From: Paenibacillus whitsoniae
GTDB taxonomy: Bacteria > Bacillota > Bacilli > Paenibacillales > NBRC-103111
Direction: 5' to 3'
Assembly: GCF_003955665.1 (NCBI RefSeq)
Contig: NZ_RXHU01000022.1
Span: 62,001 to 126,000 of the forward strand
DNA: 64,000 bases
Positions 35,313-43,712 of the stretch are shown here, piece after piece; within the stretch, counting starts at the first letter, position 1; every line of letters starts with the position of its first letter. A program made the translations under genes and the position numbers. The notes beneath the pieces are model-generated. The model was given only the letters and a program-made list of their open reading frames with translations. It made no database searches and had not been told where the DNA came from.

Positions 35313-36827
35313 TTAACGGCTGACGGATTTCTCCGATTCCGGCATAGGTACAGGCGCGCTCGACTTCGCTGCTTCGGGTCTAGTTAAACTGCCTGATTGG
35401 GCTGCGCGTTCTTTCCCTTGCCCGGTTGCCGCTGTATCACGTCTCGGCACTGGCACAGCCGTCGGAGCATCTTCCTTCACCGCTGTCGGAACCTTTCTCG
35501 CATCTTCCGTTCTGCCAGGCACTGCGACGGGTGCCGGAGTTTGAGCACTTGCCGGTTGTGTGGCTCTTAATTCAACTGCCGGAGCCGGGGATTCATTGGG
35601 TACCGGTTTCGAATCAGAGTTGGCTGCCTGCGTAACAGACGTACCGGGAGTTATATCATGAGGAGTTGAGTCAACTACGGTAGTCGCGTCCTTTTGCTGC
35701 TGATCTTTGGAGTTTGCTGCGTCCGTTGCGGTTGATGTCTCCTTTAATGTCTCCTTTGTCGTCTCCCCACTCGTTGATTGAAGGTCCGTTACTGGGGAGC
35801 TCGCCAACGGAACAGAGCTTGACTCTTGCTTAGGACTGGTTAATGTACATCCACTTATCATCAGCATAATCGCTAAGCCAAGAAACGACCAGCCGTATGA
35901 CTTTGGCTTAAACTGTTTGATCATTCTCATTCTCCTTTGCAATTGCACTTTGTTTCCGATCAAGTTCACATGGCCAACCGTTTGAACTGGCTGTGAAATA
36001 CGTTCCAATAACCTGATCAAGGTGTAGCCATACGCTTGACGGCGATCAGAGGGCAGATAGCTAAGCGCTAAAGCATCGCTTGCAACCTCTTGATCGTCTT
36101 GCATGCGGCGGTAGGCATACCATAGCACTGGATTAAACCAATGAATAATCAATAAGACATACATGAGCGCATTGACTTTAATATCATTTCTTTTACGATG
36201 AGCTAGCTCATGCAAGAAAACATGCTGGAGTTGTTCATCGTTCAGGGTCTCGGCAAGCGTATGTGGAATGATGACGACAGGCTTGCGAAAGCCATATAAA
36301 GCAGGCGTCTCCAATCGGCTGGATTGAACCAATTGAGTGGACAGATGCCCTCCCATCATGGTGTGGCATTCATGAAAAATCGCTTCAACACGCGCATCGG
36401 TAACAGCAACCACATTCTTTCTGATCTTTCGGGCAAAATTCCAGTTGACCCAACCGGCATATATCCCCCCTACACAAACGCCAAGTGCCCATATCACAGC
36501 AATTATAGCTTTGAAGTCTACGTGTGAAGAGTCGGAAGGACTAGCGCTTGTTAAACCACCCTGAATCATGATCGCATCAGAGGAATGAAGCTCAGGATAA
36601 CCGATCCAATTATAAATGCTGATCTCGCTCTCGGGCCCCCACGGCAATACTAGCCGTAAAATAACGAGCAGCCACATTAAGTACAGCCATCGAGGCTTTA
36701 ACCGATCCTTTAAGATGTATTGAAGCACGAGAATTAATGCAACAAGAATCGTCGCCATGATCGAGACGGAGCAAACCCAATCGAAAAGTCTTGCAAGATG
36801 TTCTGTGAGCAATTGAACCACATTCAC
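35313..36827 (-). CDS. BlaR1/MecR1-type M56 membrane metallopeptidase with a Pro/Thr/Ser-rich tail
   Basis: The protein has 504 residues. Residues 1-325 form an M56 peptidase with about four membrane helices and the zinc motif HELAH at 206-210, then KRNDIKVNALMYVL and a downstream Asp/Glu (DDQEVASDALAL). Instead of the penicillin-binding sensor domain of BlaR1, residues 328-504 follow a last helix as a disordered Pro/Thr/Ser/Ala-rich tail. That helix ends MLMISGC, a lipobox-like sequence. Start: GTG at 36827 after AGGAAAGGG. Upstream lies a BlaI-type repressor. Such M56 proteins cleave the BlaI partner upon a surface signal; here the signal is unlikely to be a beta-lactam. A cell-wall or protein-binding role of the tail is a guess. 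Confidence 0.87.
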   Translation of the reverse strand: MNVVQLLTEHLARLFDWVCSVSIMATILVALILVLQYILKDRLKPRWLYLMWLLVILRLVLPWGPESEISIYNWIGYPELHSSDAIMIQGGLTSASPSDSSHVDFKAIIAVIWALGVCVGGIYAGWVNWNFARKIRKNVVAVTDARVEAIFHECHTMMGGHLSTQLVQSSRLETPALYGFRKPVVIIPHTLAETLNDEQLQHVFLHELAHRKRNDIKVNALMYVLLIIHWFNPVLWYAYRRMQDDQEVASDALALSYLPSDRRQAYGYTLIRLLERISQPVQTVGHVNLIGNKVQLQRRMRMIKQFKPKSYGWSFLGLAIMLMISGCTLTSPKQESSSVPLASSPVTDLQSTSGETTKETLKETSTATDAANSKDQQQKDATTVVDSTPHDITPGTSVTQAANSDSKPVPNESPAPAVELRATQPASAQTPAPVAVPGRTEDARKVPTAVKEDAPTAVPVPRRDTAATGQGKERAAQSGSLTRPEAAKSSAPVPMPESEKSVSR

Positions 36828-36889
36828 CCTACCCTTTCCTATTGGAATTACGATGATAAGATCTAACGGCGAGGCACACTCGGCAGCAG

Positions 36890-37267
36890 CTATTCTTTAG
36901 ACTTATCATCGAGAATAACCTTCAATTCTTTAATGTCTTCCGGAGAGAGCTTTTCTTCCTTCAGGAAGTTGACCAGCAATGGCTTAAATGCACCTCCGTA
37001 AATTCTTTTCAAGAAAGAGGCAGTTTCTGATTTAACGCACTCATCTTCAGAAACTACAGGGAAATAGGCATACACTTTGCCCTCTTGCGAATAGGAAATG
37101 GCTTGTTTTTGCACCAATCTGCTTAACAGCGTTCTAATCGTTTTGGGATTCCAGTCTGTATGAGCTTCAAGAGCTTCAACAACCTCGTTGGCCGTCCGAG
37201 GTGAACTCGACCAGAGCACTTTCATGACTTCCCATTCCGCGTCCGAAATTTGGGGAACTTGACTCAT
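36890..37267 (-). CDS. BlaI/MecI-type repressor
   Basis: A 125-residue winged-helix repressor of the BlaI/MecI/CopY family. The opening ISDAEWEVMKVLWSSSPRTA and the recognition helix area WNPKTIRTLLSRLVQKQAIS are typical. The dimer helix region (ETASFLKRIYGGAFKPLLVN) contains the usual BlaI cleavage zone. Start: the ATG at 37267 has GCAGGAGG in front; a longer frame upstream would run over the operator. It lies 62 bases before the M56 gene and should be its cleavage target. Two TACA-NN-TGTA operators stand just upstream. Confidence 0.93.
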   Translation of the reverse strand: MSQVPQISDAEWEVMKVLWSSSPRTANEVVEALEAHTDWNPKTIRTLLSRLVQKQAISYSQEGKVYAYFPVVSEDECVKSETASFLKRIYGGAFKPLLVNFLKEEKLSPEDIKELKVILDDKSKE

Positions 37268-37291
37268 TCTTTTACCTCCTGCTATTGATTG

Positions 37292-37342
37292 ATTACATAT
37301 GTAATACTTTATTATATTACAAGTGTAATCCTGGAATGTCAA
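37292..37342 (-). promoter_or_regulatory. blaI-type promoter with two BlaI operators
   Basis: On the minus strand TTGACA (37337-37342), 17 bases, TAATAT (37314-37319). Two palindromes ATTACAAGTGTAAT (37316-37329) and ATTACATATGTAAT (37292-37305) carry the BlaI core TACA-NN-TGTA. The first overlaps the -10 and spacer, and the second lies just past the start point, 24 bases centre to centre. This is a self-repressed promoter. Confidence 0.85.
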
Positions 37343-37403
37343 TTCCTCGGATTTCGAACTAGACTCGATTCGTTCCTGCTCAATAAAGGGCTATCCAGAC
37401 AAA

Positions 37404-37443
37404 GAAAAAGCTGTCTCAAAGCTCATAGCTTTGGGGACAGCTT
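37404..37443 (-). terminator. Intrinsic terminator after the aldo/keto reductase gene
   Basis: On the minus strand AAGCTGTCCCCAAAGCT pairs with AGCTTTGAGACAGCTT around a short loop, followed by TTTTTC. It lies 40 bases after the stop at 37483. Confidence 0.85.
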
Positions 37444-37482
37444 CCTCTAAATTCGCTGCTGAGCCTATTGCTCAGCATGACA

Positions 37483-38448
37483 TTAAGCAAATCGATGCTC
37501 TTCGGGATCTTCCATATCATAACCAAAGGCAGCAAGTGCCGGCCATAGTTCCGGAGCAATCGGGTAATTCGCAAGCTCCAACGTCTGCGCGATCCGTTCC
37601 GGCTTACTCAGGCCAACGACTGTGCTAACAATCCGCGGATCCCGAAGCGAGAATTGCAGCGCTGCGGCGGCAAGGGGAACATCGAACTCCCGGCACACCT
37701 TAGCAAAACTGCGTGCTCTCTCTAGGACGAGAGGCGGCGCTTCGCTATAAGCATACCGTGCGTAGGCATCCGGTCCTTTGGCCAATATCCCGCTGCCATA
37801 AGGAGCGGCGTTAATAACCGCCACGCCCATGCGACTGGCGACATCAAGCAAAGGATCGGCAGCCCGATTGAGCAGCGTATACCGATTGTGGGTTTCAACT
37901 GCACTAAACGCACCCGTTTCGACATAACGAATGAGCATATCGATCGGTCCGCCGGATATGCCGATGTGATCGATGACTCCCTGCTCTTGAAACTTTTGCA
38001 GGACTTCTAACGGTCCGCCGGATCCCATCACATTTTCGAAGGTGGTATGTTCAGGATCATGGATGTACACGAACTGCAGACGATCAAGGCCTAAACGCTC
38101 CAGACTTCCTTCGATGGAACGCTTGATCTGTTCGCCGCTGAAGTCCCCGGTCTTCAAGTCGCGGTCGGCTTTGGTGGCCAACACATAACCTGTGGGAAGA
38201 CCCCCATTCGCTTGAATAGCCTTACCGATTCGCCGCTCGCTCTCGCCTTCACCGTACGCCGCAGCCGTATCCAGAAAGTTGATTGGGCTTTCGAAGGCGG
38301 TGCGCAACGTCACCAATGCCTGCTCTTCCGACGTGCTATATTGAAAGGTCTCCGGCATATCCCCAAGGGGAGCGGCTCCAATACATAGCGGTGATATAAA
38401 TAAGCCAGTACTGCCAAGCGGCCGTAAAGATAATAGTGTGTTCGCCAT
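37483..38448 (-). CDS. Aldo/keto reductase, L-fucose (D-threo-aldose) dehydrogenase-like
   Basis: A 321-residue aldo/keto reductase (TIM barrel, NADP-binding). Catalytic tetrad elements are visible: Asp in NFLDTAAAYGEGESERRIG with Tyr of AAAYG, Lys in VLATKADRD, and His in VYIHDPEHTTFENVM. The family also includes pyridoxal and galactose dehydrogenases. Together with the lactonase at 42299 and the UxaA-type dehydratase at 38481 it fits an oxidative L-fucose (or L-galactose-like) route: sugar to lactone. It lies 32 bases after the dehydratase gene in one operon. Substrate is inferred from neighbours. Confidence 0.88.
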   Translation of the reverse strand: MANTLLSLRPLGSTGLFISPLCIGAAPLGDMPETFQYSTSEEQALVTLRTAFESPINFLDTAAAYGEGESERRIGKAIQANGGLPTGYVLATKADRDLKTGDFSGEQIKRSIEGSLERLGLDRLQFVYIHDPEHTTFENVMGSGGPLEVLQKFQEQGVIDHIGISGGPIDMLIRYVETGAFSAVETHNRYTLLNRAADPLLDVASRMGVAVINAAPYGSGILAKGPDAYARYAYSEAPPLVLERARSFAKVCREFDVPLAAAALQFSLRDPRIVSTVVGLSKPERIAQTLELANYPIAPELWPALAAFGYDMEDPEEHRFA

Positions 38449-38480
38449 GGAGTGTACCTCTCTTTCAGATATGATCTACC

Positions 38481-41183
38481 TTATAATGACACACCCAAAA
38501 AGCCTCGTGTCATTTGAAAATCAATATTACCTTGTTGATGAAGACGCGGCACGTACGTATGTTCCAGAACTTCTTTGCTGCGCTCGAGTAAATGATTGAC
38601 CCATAAACTCGGGTCGCCCTCGAGGACCAAATCGACATCTTGCTTATGATGATGCAGATCGGCCTGATCTGATGTTACCTGCAGCATAGGGACGAAAGGA
38701 TGCGTCTGCATTGGACGATCACCGATCAGCGCAATAATTAATTCCACACCTGTAGCGGCGAGCCCTGTGATCGTCTCCACCCCATGCGTTGTCGGTGTCT
38801 CCATCACATGGAATCCGTTCCGGCGGACGTGTTCCCCGTAGGCAATAGTCGGCCGAATTGGAGACGCGCTGAATAGCTGCTGTCTGAACGCATTCTCGAC
38901 AAGCAATCCGCTGTTCTCGGGAACGACGACCAGGCCTCCGGCCCCGACAATCAGCTTGGTCAGATGACCCAGCTGTTCACCGGCGGCTTGATTAACGGGA
39001 CCCGCGCTTACGATTCCGATGCGCAGCCCTTCCAGACCAACCGTCACCTTCTCCGCAGGATCCGCTGCGCCCAATTGATCGGCAAACCAAGCCTCAACCT
39101 TCTCGCTCACCTTGGCAATTCCACCATCGAGCTGGATGCTGGCATAACCAAGACAGCTCGCATCGACTCCCATCGCTTCCATCTTGTGGCGCATATAGTC
39201 GTTATGCGTTTTCTCGCAGCCATGCTCCAGCAGCAAACAATGCTCTACCATCGGGTGTGTAATATATCCGATCATCGTGCGGGCAAACAGGGATTCGGCT
39301 GGCCCCCCTGAGGTGCCGCAGCCTTCCGTGTGGGCCAATGTGACAAAGCGCGAGAGTGCAGGCTGTCCCACACCTTGCTCGTTCAGGCGACGGGTGATCA
39401 TGCCCGCTACCTGGCCGGCACAAAGGCTGGTCGGAACGATTAAGCCGATATTGTCGCTGGACTGACGATGGCGATGGCGCGTCAGCGTAAATTGGATTGA
39501 ACTAGCCGCCGATACAGCATCCTCTTCTATTTCGATCGGATTTCCTGTCGGTACAGGCGCATGAAGCAGCGACTCCAGCCGACTCGCATCGTTCTGCTGC
39601 CAGTTACGCCAAATTTGTACTTGGGCATGCCCAGCCTTCTCGCCGACGCTTCGTTGCCCTGAGGCAATGTGGAGCGCCAATTCGAATACTTCCTGGCCCA
39701 GCTCATCCATCGACTTGCCTTCCAGATACTGTCCTGCGTTCACGTCCATATCGTTCGAAAGCAATTGGAAGCGGCGCGTTGTCGTAACCACTTTAACGGT
39801 TGGCACATACGGAAAGTTGGTAATGGAACCATTTCCCGTTGTAAAGAAGATCATGTTGCAGCCTGCGGCGACCTGCCCGGCGATGCTCTCCAGATCATTG
39901 CCAGGGCTGTCCATGAAATAGTAACCGCCCTCTTTCATGAGTTCCCCGTATTCCGTTGCATAATCGATCCGCGTTGCCGGGTCTTTCTTCATAGCGGCGC
40001 CTATCGATTTGAGATAGATGTTGTATAAGCCGCGGTACATGTTGCCGCCTGACGGATTACCTTCCGCACTGGTACCATGCCAGGACGTGCGTTCCTTGAA
40101 ACGGTTGACAAGTTCCAGAAATTTGCGCGCGGTTTCCACATTGCGTACTTTCGACAGGACATAGGGTTCCGCGCCAATCAACTCATCTGTTTCGGCTAGA
40201 CTAGCCGCACCGCCGTAACGTACCAACTGTTCGGAAACCCAGCCGAGCAGCGGATTCGCGGATACACCGGAAAATGCGTCCGAGCCTCCGCACTGCAAGC
40301 CGATTCGCAGATGACGAATGGATTCCGCCGTCCGCTCCATCGAGCTGACCGCCTCCAGCCATCCCCGTACGATCGCTTCACCTCGAACCAGTTCCTCTTC
40401 GAAGCTGCCTGTGAGCGACATGAACTTATGGACCACTTCATCGATCGGATAGCTATGCTCGCGTGCATAAGCCTCCACCATCTTGTTCGTCACCGCTTCA
40501 TTGCCGTAATCGACAATCAATACAGCGCCAACGTTCGGGTTGACCATGAAACCTGCGAGCGTCCGCAGCAGCAGCTCCACATTATTCGGCTTCTCTGTGC
40601 CTCCCTCGGTGTGAGCGACGGGAACGATGCCGTCTATATTCGAATCGCTCTTCCATGCCCCTTGCAGACGAGCGGCAAGCTCATTCACATAGCTCCCCGT
40701 GTGCGAAGTGGTGCCTAGCAGCACGATGTAGTTCCGGGTGCCTACACCACGATCTGCGTGGCGGCGATATCCCATGAAAGTGCGCGTATCTTTATAAACT
40801 GGCGATGCCTCAGCCGGATGAAAGTTTTCCTCGTCAAGGACATAGGGAGAAACTTGATCCGCAAAATTTGGCTCCGCCGGCACCGCGAATGTCAACTGGC
40901 GCACGCTGAGCGCTTCACGTACGGTTTCGTTGATTACATAGTGGCCGGGCTGAATCGGCTTAATGGCCACGCCGAATGGCAAATGCCACGAAAACAAATC
41001 TTCGCCGGGCGCAATCGCTTTCACCGCAAATCGATGACCTTCCATAACCGTGTAATCCAGGGTGAAGGTTTGCCCTTCATACCGAATCACGGTTCCGGAA
41101 TTCAATTGGTGAATCGCAACGGCGCAGTTATCCCCGGGCAAGGGTAGTCTCGCTACTTCTTCAAATTGGTAAACGACGTCCAT
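38481..41183 (-). CDS. Internally duplicated UxaA/GarD-family sugar acid dehydratase (900 residues)
   Basis: UxaA-family dehydratases are normally near 500 residues. Here an N-terminal SAF-like domain (about 1-100) precedes two UxaA cores. Core 1 (140-530) keeps GLQCGGSDAFSGVSANP (296-311) and FFTTGNGSITNFPYVPTVKV (446-465), but its nucleotide-like loop reads HTEGGTEK (191-198), without the usual Gly-Cys-Gly. Core 2 (575-900) keeps AHTEGCGTSGG (617-627) but its counterpart of the CGGSD stretch is IVSAGPVNQAAG, with the motif lost. Each core therefore retains what the other lacks. Family members dehydrate altronate, galactarate and similar acids; L-fuconate is likely here. In C. jejuni a UxaA-type gene lies in the fucose locus. 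Start: ATG 41183 with GGAG at 12 bases. Confidence 0.88.
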   Translation of the reverse strand: MDVVYQFEEVARLPLPGDNCAVAIHQLNSGTVIRYEGQTFTLDYTVMEGHRFAVKAIAPGEDLFSWHLPFGVAIKPIQPGHYVINETVREALSVRQLTFAVPAEPNFADQVSPYVLDEENFHPAEASPVYKDTRTFMGYRRHADRGVGTRNYIVLLGTTSHTGSYVNELAARLQGAWKSDSNIDGIVPVAHTEGGTEKPNNVELLLRTLAGFMVNPNVGAVLIVDYGNEAVTNKMVEAYAREHSYPIDEVVHKFMSLTGSFEEELVRGEAIVRGWLEAVSSMERTAESIRHLRIGLQCGGSDAFSGVSANPLLGWVSEQLVRYGGAASLAETDELIGAEPYVLSKVRNVETARKFLELVNRFKERTSWHGTSAEGNPSGGNMYRGLYNIYLKSIGAAMKKDPATRIDYATEYGELMKEGGYYFMDSPGNDLESIAGQVAAGCNMIFFTTGNGSITNFPYVPTVKVVTTTRRFQLLSNDMDVNAGQYLEGKSMDELGQEVFELALHIASGQRSVGEKAGHAQVQIWRNWQQNDASRLESLLHAPVPTGNPIEIEEDAVSAASSIQFTLTRHRHRQSSDNIGLIVPTSLCAGQVAGMITRRLNEQGVGQPALSRFVTLAHTEGCGTSGGPAESLFARTMIGYITHPMVEHCLLLEHGCEKTHNDYMRHKMEAMGVDASCLGYASIQLDGGIAKVSEKVEAWFADQLGAADPAEKVTVGLEGLRIGIVSAGPVNQAAGEQLGHLTKLIVGAGGLVVVPENSGLLVENAFRQQLFSASPIRPTIAYGEHVRRNGFHVMETPTTHGVETITGLAATGVELIIALIGDRPMQTHPFVPMLQVTSDQADLHHHKQDVDLVLEGDPSLWVNHLLERSKEVLEHTYVPRLHQQGNIDFQMTRGFLGVSL

Positions 41184-41277
41184 CGATGACTGGCTCCTTT
41201 GAGGATGAATCCCAGGATTTGATTCAGCCTATGATAGAATAAATGGAATGACTTCCAAGGTTGTGCTGCTTACTCCT

Positions 41278-41342
41278 ATTGTACCAAGATTATGACGATT
41301 GATAATTCTTTTCCTTTGCACAAACATACTCTATTTTGATAT
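41278..41342 (-). promoter_or_regulatory. Promoter and activator site of the dehydratase operon
   Basis: A 21-bp element (41322-41342) is identical to 43212-43232. It lies exactly 16 bases upstream of a putative -35 (TTATCA, 41300-41305), with -10 TACAAT (41278-41283) after 16 bases, on the minus strand. The poor -35 suits an activator-dependent promoter. The element also stands 51 bases before the divergent AraC gene, its likely ligand. Confidence 0.7.
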
Positions 41343-41393
41343 TCTATGAATAAGCCAAGTCATGAACTGAGATGATCAGGGGAGGTTCGCAGC

Positions 41394-42302
41394 ATGCAAA
41401 AACCGCTTATAAAAAACTTTAATAACGACCATCTCCTGCCATTTGACATCGTATTTAAGGAAAAAAAGACACCCAATCGCGAACTGCCAGAGCATCTTCA
41501 CGATCGCTATGAATTCGTTTATATTTATAGCGGAAAAGGGACATTTTTCCTAAACCAGATGCTCTATGAGATGAATGAAGGGGATCTATTCATTATTCCC
41601 GGCAATACCATCCATCAGGCATTGCCAGATGCGGAATCTCCCATTACAGCCACGGCCGTCTTTTTTGATCCGCAATTGATTGGGCATTATTCAGCAGGTG
41701 ACTCATTTACAAATAGGCAAGTTTTTGAGCGAGCCCGAAAATACAAGAACTATAAGCTCGTTGTCCCAACTGACATGCGCCCTCAGCTTGAAGAGAAACT
41801 CAAACAAATGCATGAAGAGTGGGAACAACACGAAGCTGGTTTTAGATACGCAGTTCAACTGCAATTAAACAGCCTTCTCATCCGTATTAATCGTTTGATA
41901 TTAAAAGAATCCCATCATCAAGCAGCTACGTCCGATGTCGGTCCGCCGTGGCTGCTAAACCTGCTTCAACACTTGGATCAGTTTCACACGGACCAAACCG
42001 TTGGACTTTCGTATTTGGCTAAGCACACCTCCGTGTCAGCCGCTCATTTATCCAGAGTGTTTAAACAATTAACCGGGATGAACATCACCGACTATGTAAA
42101 TGCCAAGCGGATTTCAACGGCTAAGGAACTGCTTTTATCAACCGACCTAGGTATTGATACGATCGCCCACAATTGCGGTTATGAGAGCTTACCTTATTTT
42201 CATAAGTTATTTAAGAAGTTCACTGGCGTTACCCCGGGCTTATACCGACGAAAAGTAATGAAAGAAATGAGCCATCAAATAGACAACACGACGTTAGATT
42301 AA
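41394..42302 (+). CDS. AraC-family regulator with cupin sensor
   Basis: A 302-residue regulator. Residues 1-150 form a cupin-type sugar-sensing domain (LPEHLHDRYEFVYIYSGKGT; NEGDLFIIPGNTIHQALPD). Residues 200-295 form the AraC DNA-binding domain: FHTDQTVGLSYLAKHTSVSA, AHLSRVFKQLTGMNITDYVN and DTIAHNCGYESLPYFHKLFK. Start: ATG at 41394 after AGGGGAGG at 9 bases. It is transcribed away from the dehydratase gene, and its end overlaps the lactonase gene end by 4 bases (convergent). It is the likely activator acting at the two 21-bp elements. Confidence 0.92.
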   Translation: MQKPLIKNFNNDHLLPFDIVFKEKKTPNRELPEHLHDRYEFVYIYSGKGTFFLNQMLYEMNEGDLFIIPGNTIHQALPDAESPITATAVFFDPQLIGHYSAGDSFTNRQVFERARKYKNYKLVVPTDMRPQLEEKLKQMHEEWEQHEAGFRYAVQLQLNSLLIRINRLILKESHHQAATSDVGPPWLLNLLQHLDQFHTDQTVGLSYLAKHTSVSAAHLSRVFKQLTGMNITDYVNAKRISTAKELLLSTDLGIDTIAHNCGYESLPYFHKLFKKFTGVTPGLYRRKVMKEMSHQIDNTTLD

Positions 42303-43132
42303 AGTTTATAGAATCGCTCCGCATTTCCGCCAAATAGTTGCGCGAGCTCCGTTTCTCCCCAATGCGGTGGAATCGCTTGCAACAAAATCTCTATGACCTG
42401 ATCATAATCCGCTGCAAGCAGACACACTGGCCAATCGCTGCCGAACATGACCCGCTCCGGTCCAAACATCTCCAGAATGGATTGAATATAGATTGTAAAG
42501 TCTTTCTGCTGCCAGGCATGGTGCTTAGCCTCTGTGACCATGCCGGACAATTTGACGTAGAGGTTGGGATGTTCCGCCAGACGCTGCATATGGCTAAGCC
42601 ACGGCTCAAGCTGACCTTCTCCAATGCGTGGTTTAGCGATATGATCAACGACCCCTCTTAGGCCAGGCACGCTGTCTACCAAAGTGACCAGCGCTTCCAA
42701 CTGATCGCTGTGAAGCAATAAATCTATCGGAACGTCTAAGGAGGCATACTTATGCAACGCCTGAATAAACGCAGGCGTCAGAATCTCCCTTGCATCCGCC
42801 ATTTCTTGAATCATGATACGAAAACCAACATACTTCGGCTGCGCTTGGAACTGCTCGAAATAGCGATGATGATTGGGATCTTGAAGGTCTAACCAACCGA
42901 CAACGCCAAGGATACTTTCATTTTCTCTCGCCAGGCTGAGAAGATATTCCGTTTCCTCCAATGTCTGTGCAGCCTGAACGACAATGCTGCCGCTTACCGA
43001 ATGCGCGGCCAAGTGAGGAGCTAGATGCCCCGGTAAATAATCCCGATTCAGGACGGAAAGATCCGGAGTAATCCAACCGTAATCCCCGCGCTCAATGAGC
43101 CAGTAATGCTGATGTGCATCAATTCGCCGCAT
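42299..43132 (-). CDS. Amidohydrolase-2 family lactonase (L-fuconolactonase-like)
   Basis: A 277-residue TIM-barrel amidohydrolase (COG3618 type). The opening RIDAHQHYWLIERGDYGWI carries the HxH metal ligands, GVVDHIAKPRI a further His, and MFGSDWPVCLL the catalytic Asp. Such enzymes open sugar lactones or pyrone rings. With the dehydrogenase and dehydratase it would hydrolyse L-fucono-lactone to fuconate. Start: ATG at 43132 with GGAGG at 7 bases; an in-frame ATG 19 codons upstream is unsupported. It has its own promoter and copy of the 21-bp activator element. Confidence 0.88.
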   Translation of the reverse strand: MRRIDAHQHYWLIERGDYGWITPDLSVLNRDYLPGHLAPHLAAHSVSGSIVVQAAQTLEETEYLLSLARENESILGVVGWLDLQDPNHHRYFEQFQAQPKYVGFRIMIQEMADAREILTPAFIQALHKYASLDVPIDLLLHSDQLEALVTLVDSVPGLRGVVDHIAKPRIGEGQLEPWLSHMQRLAEHPNLYVKLSGMVTEAKHHAWQQKDFTIYIQSILEMFGPERVMFGSDWPVCLLAADYDQVIEILLQAIPPHWGETELAQLFGGNAERFYKL

Positions 43133-43166
43133 ACATAAACCTCCTACATAGCTATCATGCATCCTT

Positions 43167-43232
43167 ATCGTAACACCATGCAGATGCACAAATAATCATC
43201 TATTTTCGCAAAAACATACTCTATTTTGATAT
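43167..43232 (-). promoter_or_regulatory. Promoter and activator site of the lactonase gene
   Basis: On the minus strand TTATTT (43190-43195), 17 bases, TACGAT (43167-43172). The 21-bp element identical to 41322-41342 lies at 43212-43232, again 16 bases upstream of the -35. The matching spacing at two promoters is the main argument for a shared activator. Confidence 0.7.
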
Positions 43233-43239
43233 CATGTAA

Positions 43240-43371
43240 ATCCGCCTTCTCGATGAATATTTAAACCTGCTGACCCCCCAGCGCGTCGGCTATCCTGATC
43301 CTTACAGTTTCAGCAAAATTTTCAAACAAATAGGGGTAGTACCAGCGAAGCTGATACCACCCGCAAAGTAG
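43240..43371 (+). pseudogene. AraC-family regulator remnant (C-terminal helix)
   Basis: The plus strand reads open from 43240 to a TAG at 43369-43371. It contains RVGYPDPYSFSKIFKQIGVV, the last helix-turn-helix of AraC-type proteins (pattern GY-x-D-x-x-Y/F-F-S-x-x-F-K). Only about 43 codons are present, with no start or binding site, and helix 1 appears lost. It begins 8 bases after the 21-bp element, just as the intact AraC gene follows the other copy. It seems to be a decayed regulator gene. The rest of 43133-43511 holds only the promoter, this remnant and a terminator. Confidence 0.7.
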
Positions 43372-43440
43372 ATGTATATTTATGGAAGTTTACTCTGTGA
43401 AAATGCCTTCGAGGAGATTAGTTGAAGGAGTGCATTAGAA

Positions 43441-43475
43441 AAAGCGGAGTTAGTAATAACACCCACCTCCGCTTT
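43441..43475 (-). terminator. Intrinsic terminator after the metal operon
   Basis: AAAGCGGAG (43441-43449) pairs with CTCCGCTTT (43467-43475); on the minus strand it is followed by TTTTTC. It lies 36 bases after the last gene of the cadmium operon. Confidence 0.8.
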
Positions 43476-43511
43476 AAATCTAAGAAAATATGAGATGCCA
43501 AATGTTTGATA

Positions 43512-43712
43512 TTAGCAACAACTATCCGTTCCCAACATAACCAATTGGTCATTATTTACGTCAAGCCGTATCTTCTTACTTTCTTTCATGATTTGTCTTT
43601 CAATTGCAACTGGTATACCATTAATCATTCTCGTAATATCACTTTTATCCAACTGTTCTAGTACAAGTCCCCTTTTTAGGTCCGCTACGGAATTAGCATG
43701 CTTTATATTCAC
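43512..43712 (-). CDS. Small protein ending in a Cys-Cys pair (66 residues)
   Basis: A 66-residue protein whose GTG start (43712) overlaps the CobW stop by 4 bases (GTGA); GGGAG lies immediately before. The spacing is too tight for a standalone site, so coupling to CobW translation is assumed. The sequence is charged, without membrane segments (DITRMINGIPVAIERQIMKE), and ends LGTDSCC. The terminal Cys pair next to a metal-export operon hints at metal binding or handing-over. I do not recognise a family. Last gene before the terminator. Confidence 0.6.
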   Translation of the reverse strand: MNIKHANSVADLKRGLVLEQLDKSDITRMINGIPVAIERQIMKESKKIRLDVNNDQLVMLGTDSCC

